A DNA stretch of 64,000 nt from Selaginella tamariscina. Taxonomy: Eukaryota > Streptophyta > Lycopodiopsida > Selaginellales > Selaginellaceae. A program made the position numbers and the translations under genes. The notes under the pieces are model-generated. The model did no database searches, was not told the DNA's origin, and worked only from the letters and a program-made list of their open reading frames with translations. The stretch is taken from contig PUQB01000527.1 in NCBI GenBank assembly GCA_003024785.1, positions 1 to 64,000 of the forward strand, in the 5' to 3' direction. Numbering within the stretch: the first letter of the stretch is position 1; each line of letters starts with the position of its first letter. This document shows positions 12,518 to 22,522 of the stretch, piece by piece.

Positions 12518-14941
12518 TTACAAGTTTCTGTCCAAGAAGTCACATATGCGCTCCTCCATGTACATCCGCTCCCGCAGGCCCCTGGGCATATGCCGCTCCT
12601 CTGGAAACATGAGGAGTTCATAGTCTTTCCCGGCAGCAATCATAGCATTAATAAGCCTGGCAGTGTGCCTGAAATGAACGTTTTCGTCAATCATGCCATG
12701 CACCAGTAACAGCTTGCCAACAATCCTATGAACGTGATGCATCACCGAACTTGACTCGTAACCTGTTTGGTTCGCTGCTGGCAAGCCCATGAATTTCTCT
12801 GTGTAATATGTGTCGTATCCATCCCATGCTGTCACGGGCGCCCCAGCCACTGCACACTTGAATATCTCCGGGCACCGAGCGAGCGCCATAGCTGCCAAAT
12901 AGCCACCGTAGCTCCACCCATATATCCCTATCTTATCCGGCATGGCAAGCCCTTGCCTGACCAACCACTGCACACCAGCTTCCTGGTCCTCTACGTCTAC
13001 ATGTCCCATATTGTACTTAATAGCTCCTTCAAACTTAAGCCCCCTCCTTGCAGTCCCTCGATTGTCCAGCTGTCAGTAAGCCAGTAAGTATAGGTGTGAT
13101 GCAAAGGCAACACAGAGCATATAACTTACCTTCCACACAAGGATGCCTCTGCTCCGGAGGTATTGAGCCCTCATGTCAACCGTGTTCATCCAAGAGTGAC
13201 AGACGGTCTGAACGTTGGGGCCACCATACACACTGACCACCGTCCTGTAAGGAGGAGGACCATCAGGCTTGTAAAATGCTCCGTACAAGCAGGTGCCGTC
13301 GTTCGCTGTGATTTGCACCATCTCAGGAGAGACTAGTCGCAGCTTTCGAGCTCGAGGGGTGGGTGCTGGCTGCTCGAAAATCGGGACAATGAGCTTGCCA
13401 TCATCAAGAGAGCAGAGAACAACACGGGGTGGCATCTGTAGCGAATCATGGATATCGACAAAGCGCTGCATAGCATGGTCCAACACCACCATGTGCCTGC
13501 CTTGTCCTTGCGTCAGCCTCTTCGGGATGGTGGGATGGAAGAAACTCGTGCTGTACAGGTGCGTCTCAAGGGGACTGTCCAAAGTGGCCGTGAAATAGAC
13601 GAGGCCTCTATCTTCATCCACGCCTGCTACTTGCTCAACTATCCACTGGCCCCGTGTCACTGACCCTAGACAAACACCTGTGTTGTCATATAAGTACAAG
13701 TGCCTGAACCCGTCCTCTCACTCGCCCAGATGAAGCCACCTTTGTGAAGCGGAGTGAAACAGTCGTGTAAATTGATCCAGATCTCACTGCTCTCTTCAAC
13801 AAGAAGAGCTCTGCTGCCCGTCTTAGAATCAAACTTGAGCAGCTTGAGCTTCGTGTGATCCCTGCTCTGGACCTGCACTGCCAGCGAATTGTCAGGCATC
13901 CATGCCACACGTGCCAGGTACTCCTCTTCCTCTGTATCGCCACATTCCAGCTCCATCCACATCACTTCACCACAACCAACAGCCACAACCCCAAGACGCA
14001 CCTTGACATTCGACTGACCTGCAAACGGATATGCATGGTCTTCTTCTGCATCGCCTCCAACACTGGCCTTTCCCTGGTGCATTATCCTGAACCTCGGAAT
14101 AGCTGAGGCATCCACTTGCGTGAACGCAATGTATCTACTGTCTGCAGACCACCAGAACCCAGTTCTTCTTTCCATCTCTTCCTACGGAGAAAGGTGAATT
14201 AAGTGAAAAATATTCCATGTGTAACACTTTACCTGAGCAATGTACTCTGCAAGCCCATGCGTCTGTTTGGGGACAAAAGATAAAGAACGGACCAATATCA
14301 GTACTAAATATCAATAAACAAAGCAAGGAAGTTGCATACCTTCCCACTAGATCGCGCATCAAAAGTAATCTGTCTGGGCTCACCATACATAATGGAGACC
14401 ACATGAATCTCGTCATTCTGAACGTAAGCAATGGAAGTTCCATCAGGGGACAACTGAGGATCGATGATCGAAGAGCACGAGTCACTTGGGATTCTCAGTT
14501 TGAGCTCCGCGCCTAGTCCGGGCTGCACGTAGATCTAAGTGGAGGAGATTAACACGTAGCGAACATTAAAATTTTAAGTATACTACTACTTACCCCTCTT
14601 GGAAGAGGAATCATGAGGTGAGCAGGCTTAGCCCAGTCATAACGAGTCACTCCCAACCCACGCTCCCTCAGCCTCTCCCTCCTGAGCTTCTCAGGCGTGG
14701 ACAAATTACATTCATCTACGCCGCCATTGGGAGGTGACACAAGCAATAACTTCTGCCTGGTATCTGGATTGAAGGCAAAGATCTTCCTGCTCAGTGTGCA
14801 GTCAGGGCTGAAGAGATAAGTGATCAATTTGTCATCTGGACTGAAACTAACAGAACATGGCGCCACGTATCCGGGGAGCGGATTCTGTACTATGTCCTCT
14901 ACAGGAAACAAAGTTGCAGCTAAGTCTTCCGTAACTGGCAT
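12518..14941 (-). CDS. DPP-IV-type prolyl oligopeptidase family serine peptidase (S9, DPP8/9-like)
   Basis: Probably a soluble dipeptidyl peptidase cleaving after proline. Exons are 14941-14594, 14534-14340, 14262-14233 (only 30 bp), 14181-13130 and 13069-12518, for about 725 residues. The N-terminal beta-propeller region contains [17 protein letters not shown] and [19 protein letters not shown], as in plant relatives such as At5g24260. The C-terminal alpha/beta-hydrolase domain carries the nucleophile GWSYGG, the Asp in [10 protein letters not shown] and the His in EERHMPR, a complete catalytic triad. Exon 4 is one base short near 13707, where the frame changes between WASERTG and HLYLYDN; its length is 1,052 and one added base restores a multiple of three. 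No signal peptide or membrane segment was seen. Confidence 0.9.
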
Positions 14942-15318
14942 AATGTACACCTTCTCTACCCTGGTTGCGGTGGGATACTTTTAGTTGGCATTCCAAGAGA
15001 ATCTATTCCACACCGATGTCTATCCTCTGACCTTCATCTTGAAGCCCTACCCTGTTACAAAAACCTAACCTTCCTTATCTCCTAACTATCTAGACACGGA
15101 CTGTCCACGTGTGTCCTGCTGTTAATACGTGTGTCTAATTAAGATCTTGTTTGCACCTTTTAGTCTATAGTGTATAATGGATAGGTTGGAATCGTGAAGA
15201 TAAAATTTGGTTATCTTTTAATATGATTTTGTAACAATATATATATGCCGCGTATGATAGAGAGGCGACAAGTGGCAACATGGGTGAGTCATGGAGGTAA
15301 CCTACTAGGTCATGTAGT
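14942..15318. promoter_or_regulatory. Divergent promoter of peptidase and SnRK2 genes with ABRE-like motifs
   Basis: A 377-bp intergenic region. Two ACGTGTG motifs are visible: a G-box-type CACGTG within CCACGTGTGTCC at 15105-15116, and TACGTGTGTC near 15126. Such cores bind ABA-linked bZIP factors in angiosperms. A functional role here is inference. Confidence 0.45.
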
Positions 15319-16790
15319 ATGGAGCGCTTTGAACTGGTGAGGGACATTGGTTCTGGTAATTTCGGTGTTGCGCGGTTGATGCGCGATAAGAAGAGTGGAG
15401 AGCTAGTTGCAGTCAAGTTTATTGAGCGTGGGGACAAGGTAACCAAACAGGGCATGACATTTGAGTGCATCCTCAGCACCGGCTCTCTCTCTTTTTCTCC
15501 AGATTGATGAAAATGTGCAGCGCGAGATTATAAACCATCGATCTTTGCGCCATCCCAATATAATTCGCTTCAAAGAGGTGTGAACGAGAGATGCGAATTT
15601 GTTATCTACAAAGGGGTAATTAGATCACAACGTAAATGCAGGTGCTGTTGACATCCACCCATCTTGCGATCGTTATGGAGTACGCTGCTGGGGGCGAGTT
15701 ATTCGAACGCATTTGCAATGCTGGAAGGTTCAGTGAGGACGAGGTAATACGCTAATACAAGTTATAATAATGGCTAGCTAGTTATTATATCTGCAGGCCA
15801 GATTCTATTTCCAGCAGCTCATTTCAGGAGTGAGCTACTGCCATCAAAAGGTATGCCTCTTGTAGTCTAGCCTGTTAGGCGTGAGATAATGGTAACCAAA
15901 CAGGAGATATGTCACCGGGATCTCAAGCTGGAGAATACTCTACTGGATGGCAGTCCTACTCCTAGGGTTAAGATTTGCGATTTTGGTTACTCAAAGGTAA
16001 CTCTTACTAGTTTGTTGGAAGCTGAAATATAATGTTTTCTACCCCCGCGCACGCACACGCGCACAGTCTGCTTTATTGCACTCGCAACCAAAGTCAACAG
16101 TGGGAACTCCTGCCTATATCGCTCCCGAGGTCCTGTCTCGCAAAGAGTACGACGGAAAGGTAACCTTTTCTAACTCACTGTGACATAGTGTTTATCAAGT
16201 TTGTGCAACAGATAGCAGATGTCTGGTCTTGCGGTGTAACTCTTTATGTTATGTTAGTAGGAGCGTACCCATTTGAAGATCCTGAAGATCCCAGGAACTT
16301 CAGAAAAACTATAGGGTGAGTTACAACTGATTTAGTACTTAATGTATAAATACAAAACTGATTTAGTACTTAATGTATAAATACAACTGCAGCGTATTCT
16401 CAGTGTTCAGTACTCTATTCCTGACTACGTAAGGATTTCAAGCGACTGTAGACACCTACTCTCTCGCATTTTTGTTGCGAATCCGTCGAAGGTAATTTGA
16501 ATCTCTTTTTTCTTAACGTACCTTGACTTTTTCTTTCCTAGAGGATAACGATTCCCGAGATTATGAACCATCCATGGTTCTTGAAAAATCTTTCTGCAGA
16601 TCTGTTGCAAGGTGCAGATGCAACTTATGAGTTTGAAGGTCTTGATCATCCCCAGCCAAGCATGGAGGAGATAATGCGGATAATTAACGAAGCAAAGACG
16701 GCAGGGCACCGAGATTTGTTGGATCTGGATGAGATGGATGATGTTGATCCCGACGTGGACAGCAGTGGAGAATTTGTTTGCTCTGTCTAG
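15319..16790 (+). CDS. SnRK2: SnRK2 protein kinase, OST1-like
   Basis: A cytosolic/nuclear Ser/Thr kinase of the ABA and osmotic-stress pathway. Nine exons: 15319-15438, 15503-15577, 15642-15743, 15797-15850, 15904-15996, 16067-16159, 16212-16315, 16393-16491 and 16542-16790, for about 329 residues. Visible motifs are the P-loop GSGNFGVA, the ATP-lysine in VAVKFIERG, the catalytic [14 protein letters not shown], the activation segment [14 protein letters not shown] and the [14 protein letters not shown] helix. The tail contains the SnRK2 box and ends with an acidic Asp-rich stretch, [20 protein letters not shown], as in ABA-responsive subclass III. Exon 7 is one G short at the 5' splice site (ATAGGGTGAG), giving a phase error. 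All introns are 49-77 bp. Confidence 0.93.
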
Positions 16791-17431
16791 GATTTGATAG
16801 CCTGCAATCAAACTCTGTACTTATTATAAAAAAGGTTCATTTTTTAGAAATTTGTAATAAGTCTGATACCACTTTAGAAGTTCTTTTTACGGTGGTTTCT
16901 AATCTAGCGCTCATGTCCAGACTGAGGTTATCTCGGTTCAGGACTGGCCACTGCCTTTGTGGGAGTCAAAAGATTGCAAGACTCCAAGAAGCATCTTTCC
17001 CACTCTTTGTCAAAGAATGTTTGCCTCCGGAAAAGCCACACCCCTGCTCAAATAATCATCAATTGAAGGGGTTAGTTTGATTAATTAAGCACTCTCTCTC
17101 TATAGGAACTGCAGACCATGGATTTGACAGGCGCAGCACGGATACGTGCTCGGAATGCTTGCATTTTACAAATTGTTTTTCTAACTTATACAACTTATAC
17201 TGTCTTTTAGCAGTGGGATATAAGCCCCTTTGTTTTTCATACTTTTATAATATTACTGTAACTTTTTTTTTTACTTACATTGTTTACCTTCAAAATTTGT
17301 GAGAAACAGCCTTACAGTTTAAGTTTTTAAGAATTGTTCAGTTGGTTATTAATGAATGCTTGAGGTAAACATATAACTTACCTTTTCAAAACTATCTCTA
17401 TGTTTCACTATTTGAATCGTCGTCCTGACAA
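16791..17431. other. SnRK2 3' flank and intergenic DNA
   Basis: AT-rich DNA following the kinase stop codon, presumably holding its 3' untranslated region. No other gene was recognised. Confidence 0.5.
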
Positions 17432-18442
17432 GTTCGAATTGTGGACTGTCTTTTAGGTTTTATGTTGCGTGGGCTCTTTCTGTTCCGCTTTCTTGCCTAC
17501 TGGATCTTCCTCCTCCCGTTGTCTTAATTCTCTGATAGTTGCATACCGTTGATAGGTCCTTCTAATGGGGGATGCACTCTTCCGTGAGTTCTTCGATGAA
17601 GGAGCCATTGGAAACCCGGTATCAACTCATTCTGACTTGTTTATCAGATGAGCGATTACCTACTATGGGTTCTGTGGTGCTGGTTTGTGTGGGTTAGGCA
17701 CTTGCTGGTGCTATTGTGGCACATTTGGGTGTGGTGTGGTGTGCCAGATGATTCATCCATTGGCTTGGCTCATGTGGGTCGTTGTCAAGGTAGTATAAAT
17801 GGTAACAAGTTTTGAAGGGTGTTGGTTGGTGTGGGTTAGGCACCTCTCAATACTATGTGGAGGAAGGACTTATATATAATTAAGTTGCACATTTTCATGT
17901 GGGCTTCTTGGGGTTGTGTACAGTGCTGGTGAGTGTGAGTTAGGCATTTGCCAGTACTTTCTTGGTGTGAGGTGTGAGTTGGTCTCATCCTCCTTGGTGA
18001 TATCTTTTACTTGGTTACCATCTTGGAGATTCTTTGGAGTTGGATGAATATTCCTAAGGGATATTCTTGGGATATACTATTGGGAATATGCTGGTGGAAT
18101 ATGTTGCTTTATGCAGTATGTTTTTGCAGTATGTACAGGTCTCCAAAAAGATATATACAGGGGGCAGGTTCTTTGAGTTGTTTCATCTGGGTTGTTTCTG
18201 TATGTGGACTAGTTCGTGGATCGGTATGCAACAGTATCCTAACAGAGATCGATAAAGGTCTGAAGCATGACAAAACTAGGTGTCTGTGAGCTTGAGCTTT
18301 TAAGTCCAAGACTCAAAAGTATATGGGATATTCTTTGAATATTCTTGGGTATCTTGGAGACAATATATAGGTTAGCATACAGAATTTCTTGTATATTTGT
18401 TTTCTCGTTTTTTAATATGATTATCGTTCGAATTGTGGACTG
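17432..18442. mobile_element. Candidate retroposon-like insert flanked by 17-bp direct repeats
   Basis: GTTCGAATTGTGGACTG occurs at 17432-17448 and again at 18426-18442, enclosing about 977 bp. Such long exact direct repeats resemble target-site duplications of LINE- or SINE-type insertions. The insert has no recognisable protein. It contains three loosely spaced copies of a GTGTGGGTTAGGCA-type unit (near 17680, 17828, 17925) and a short T-run near its right end. No clear poly(A) tail was found, so the class is uncertain. Confidence 0.4.
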
Positions 18443-19350
18443 GGCCTTGGGTTGCCCTAACCCCTTAGGATAGGGTATGAGTAGGATCCTTAAACAAAAG
18501 GTGTTGGCACCACTTTGTTAAATAGGAAGAGGGGGCTCCGTGATAGAAATTAGGTGTGGGGGTGAATATATCATAGATCGAGGTCTCTACTTTCATAGTT
18601 TCTCGCCCAACGTAAGTTCAACTTGTGTCATCAAGGTCCAGCCTTTGTGTCGCCACCTTGTGCATGTATGTCACACCTTAAGGATTTTCATACAACATTG
18701 TTCCTTGGGACAATAATTTTATATTTATATTACATTAATTATATATCTTATAATCATTATTTATTAATTCACTTATACAATTAAAAAACTACACCTTCTA
18801 CAAGTTTAGTGGTTGAGACATTTGTTTGTTTCCCCTTTGACATTAAATTAAGAATGGCATTTGTAACTAAGTAGGCATGGATCATGACTCACAAGATGAG
18901 CATTGTCCATGCCCCTAACTAATTGTGAACGTGAGTTCTTGGTATAACACTTGTCAAGTTTTCTTTACTAAATTTATAAAGGTTTGTAATGATGAATTTC
19001 AAGGTTATAAATACCTATTATATGACCCTCATCATTATATTGAGGGGTTGGTGATTTTGGTAAAAGGATAAAGGCTTGTGCTTAAATAAGGGTGTTAAAT
19101 CATAGGTCTTTTAAGCATGTGTGCTTGTTAGCACACTAGGTTTGGGGGTTAAACAACTTAAGCTCATTAGTGAGGCCCTTTCATGAAGCACTTAGATAGT
19201 CACCTATGACGATCACTCGTGTTGTCACTATGCACTAACCCTAGGTCTAAAGTACAATTTAATTACCCAAACTCTTAAGGGTTAATTATGAATTAGGTTA
19301 CTAATATCAAGGTACCACTAAAAATGTAACTTTTGTGTTGAGAGCCAAGG
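18443..19350 (+). repeat. LTR-A partial copy
   Basis: Begins at the GGGTTGCCCTAACCCC block and follows LTR-A order (GGGGCTCCGTGATAGAAATTAGG, the Ser-gene-free middle, ACTAACCCTAGGTCT) before similarity fades near 19350. It is strongly diverged. The 5' part of the LTR is missing and the 17-bp repeat of the preceding insert abuts it. Confidence 0.45.
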
Positions 19351-19764
19351 TTAGTTTAATTTACATTTTCACACAACCTGATGAGTTAATTTGATTTAGC
19401 TTATAAACTAAATCTTGGGAAGTAAGTTTACACATTTTAAAAAAATTTCTTTTTCTTTAAGGTGTATGAATTTGGGGGTTACACATTATTTAAGTATGTG
19501 ACACTATTTATTGTGTTTTGATGTAGGTCAAGATTTAGTAATAATAATGTTTAAATGAGGAAAGGCTTATGTTCAAATGTGCATTTTTTATTACAAACAA
19601 ATGAGCATATTTGGATATAAAAGTGTACACTACATTTTAATAAGAAGTGCTAAAAAGTGTTACAGTTTTTACCTGGTGCCACAAAGGCGGCTTGCCAGGT
19701 GCCAACCCTGGAATCCTCTCTTTGGAAACCCCATGGAATCTGGTAAAATAACCCGTATTAGGAA
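19351..19764. other. Unclassified repeat-rich DNA
   Basis: Bases 19425-19490 resemble 34045-34110 (AAGTTTACACA...TTTCTTTAAGG). Bases about 19668-19700 share TTTTTACCT.GTGCCACAAAGGCGGCTTG with 62976-63003, so pieces of at least two dispersed repeats are present. No gene. Confidence 0.4.
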
Positions 19765-20546
19765 CCCAAGCCCTAGGAACTCAAACCCCTAGCTGACTAA
19801 GTCCATGAACAAAACTCACCTTATGAATCAAGATACACTAACTAGTCGAGCTTTAGGTGTCGTTCCTAGCTTGGCATGGTTGAGGCGGCCGGAGCAAGGC
19901 CTCAACCACTAGTTTTGCGGAACGTGAACTCGAGCAATGCCTTTGAGCTTGCGAGCAAGTTTTCGGACCAAAGAATCTGACTAACTCCTTGAAAGTGACG
20001 TGCCCCTATCTCAAAGGCAAGATCCTGCCAACGATAAGGATAGTCTAACCCTAGGGTGGGTTGTACCCCTGTCGTGTGAAAGTTTGGCCTCACAACGGAG
20101 GGTTACACCTTGACGACACAAGCTTAGCTTGCATCGGTAGGAGGTTAACAAGCTCTCTTTTGAACCCAGGAAGCCTCACTACATATACTCTACCTTATTT
20201 ATGTGACGGACCCCCCCCCGTTTACCTAAGTGAGTAAGTGGGTTGGCACGGAAATGCCAACCCTTAGAGAAAATAGTTGTCCTAACCTAACCCTAAACCT
20301 AACCCCTACTTTGCAAAGAACCCTAACCTGGAACGTCAAACTGGGGGAGAGTTTTTAGAAGGTAAGTTCTAGCTTTGCCTAGAGTTTCTTGCAAATACCT
20401 AATGACACTGGCCGGACCATCATTAGATACCCAAGTGCACTAAACGGGCATGTTTCTTACTACATCTAGGGTTCGTCACACAACTCGATAAATAACAACA
20501 GTCAAACCCCAAAGTAAAGGGTCGAGTCATAGTAAAAACTATGACA
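19765..20546 (-). repeat. LTR-A partial copy, reverse orientation
   Basis: The reverse complement reads TGTCATAGTTTTTACTATGAC at its right edge (20546) and continues with the GTGCACTTGGG block, the telomere-like block, the long G-run and the GAGCTCGTTA-type region to about 19770. Confidence 0.55.
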
Positions 20547-20696
20547 AAAAGAATTCTCACTAGAGCACACATGTTTTTTAGATTATTAACTCAAGAAGTA
20601 AGCAATAATGTTCAATTTAGGTTATAAGTGGAAAATTGATTTAGGTTATAGGTCCTTCACGTCATCCCTCAACCCAAAACAAAAGTGTTTGATCAA

Positions 20697-20724
20697 TATG
20701 CACGTTGTAACTAAAGTGGGCATG
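20697..20724 (+). repeat. Candidate left terminal inverted repeat
   Basis: A 28-bp sequence beginning TATGCACG and ending GTGGGCATG. It is the inverted partner of 33930-33957 with two mismatches. Confidence 0.45.
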
Positions 20725-21210
20725 ATACGTGAAAATGGGAATATAAAATAAATTACTAATTAATACTTAAGTTTTAATTATTAATTAATCATTTAATTAA
20801 TATGTAATTAAGCCTTAAATATTAATTAATTAATTAATTAATCCTTCAATAACCTTACTTAGTAAGGAATATTCCTAAAATATCTTAGAATATTCATATT
20901 ATTCTAAAAATAGTTTACAATAATGAAGAAATACTATCAAACATAATTACAAATGAAATCATTTCTTATCAACATGTTAATTTTTTATAAATACTTTCTT
21001 CCTAACCATACAGAGAAATCTCCTCATTTTGTCTAAATCATCACTCTCCGGATTAATCAAATCATTTTGGTCAATATCTTGATGTTGTTGCCACCACTTA
21101 ACACTCTCACGAATGCAATTGGGAGTTGCCATCCTTGTTAATACATAAGATGTAATAAGACCAGGTCTGCATAAAGGCTCATCTAAAAATGACGTTCCTT
21201 AAGAATAATA

Positions 21211-22156
21211 TTATAAAGCCCGGTTGCTATCCTTCATTTTATAAAATTCAAAATCACGAGAAAGAAAAGCTTCAGGAAATGTATGATACGGTGGATACTG
21301 CTCACAAAAATTTTCGAGATTCTTCTTTCTGAGGCACGTATCCAAGTAGTTCACTAGCTCATCCATGATATCGGTATCAGAATATGGATCGAAAGTGATT
21401 GGATGAATACAAGCAATGTTTTGGTTGAGCATAGCCTTCTGAGGAGAGTCGTCTACTAAAGATATGTGCATTCTTCATTATCCTTAAGCGACTGATCTCC
21501 CCATGAGTCCCAATTATTCTTTCATTCTTGAAGAAGTATGGCTTGCTTTCCTTTCTTATATTGTGAAATTCGAGAGGTTTATAACACATTCGCTGGTCAA
21601 AAATCCAATCTTTACGAATCACCTCTTCTGCAACACTACAATGTTTCTTAAGCAAATTCAACAGCGGTGTTAAGTTATGAATCTGCATGCATGACCAAAT
21701 CCCCACAAGCGCACCCATCTCCTTAAGCTTTTGAAAGAGACGATCCAACCCTGGACGAAAAATAATATCATATCGAAATTTACCATGACAAGGAATGAAA
21801 TCTCCTTGTTTGATTTCTTTTTTCCTATCCTCGGGCCTTTGTCGATGAAGCAGAACACCATTGACATCCAACAACACAATATGGCCATGAGTAACATGAG
21901 ATAGCGTTGCCTCTTGAATACTTTGCAAATCACTTGTTTGCTCCCTTTCACATTTATCCGTTGCCACTATCTCGTTGCCTATCCCTTCATCATTTAATTG
22001 TACATCATCCTTACAAGATTCAGATATTGCATGCGCTGAAGAAATTGATTTCGGAACTGAAGCCAATAAAAATGATGATGAAAAAACTGAAGTGGCCCCC
22101 ATGGTAACGATGTTTTGAGCTGCATTATTATCCATTTCCTGCATGAACTCTGTCAT
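21211..22156 (-). CDS. FCP1/NIF-type HAD phosphatase-like protein
   Basis: Resembles the FCP1-homology (NLI-interacting factor) phosphatases, HAD enzymes acting on phosphoserine in proteins such as the RNA polymerase II tail. After ~100 residues of low-similarity leader comes HIVLLDVNGVLLHRQRP. Its first Asp fits the nucleophile, but the usual second Asp of DxDG is Asn (DVNG). Next come RPGLDRLFQKLKEMG and WSCMQIHNL, and in a shifted frame SLVDDSPQKAMLN, the expected acidic motif. The frame changes by one base near 21470, between KNAHI and SLVDDSP. It lies 367 bp past the ParB/methyltransferase-like gene on the same strand. The start ATG at 22156 is the first in frame. Reduced or absent catalysis is possible because of the Asn. 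Confidence 0.65.
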
Positions 22157-22522
22157 TCTGACATGTGGCACAAGAAATTGTCGCCAAACCCCTCTCTTAC
22201 CTCATGCCAATGCTGAAAATCCATGTTCTCAATTGTTTCATTACATCTGCAAAATGATAATTAGCTGACCTTAAAATTATCAAGGTATATTATTTACCTT
22301 GTTAATGTGTGACCCATGTTTGAACTAAAAGCTTCATTAATCCTTGAGAATTTATTTTCTGTACAAATATAAACGAAATATACAAAAAATGCCTTATGTT
22401 ACACTCATTTACAACTATTCGTCACTCTAAGAACTCATTAACAATTCTTCTTCGCTATTACCTTCTGAGTGAGGCGAAGAAGGTCTAAGCCGCTTGTGAG
22501 ATGGTTCAAGATCTTCTATCTT
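22157..22522. other. Spacer between the two minus-strand transposon genes
   Basis: AT-rich 366-bp spacer that would hold the end of one transcript and the start of the next. A possible upstream small exon for the HAD gene (ATG GATTTTCAGCATTGG, minus strand near 22230) does not join in frame, so it was not included. Confidence 0.4.
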
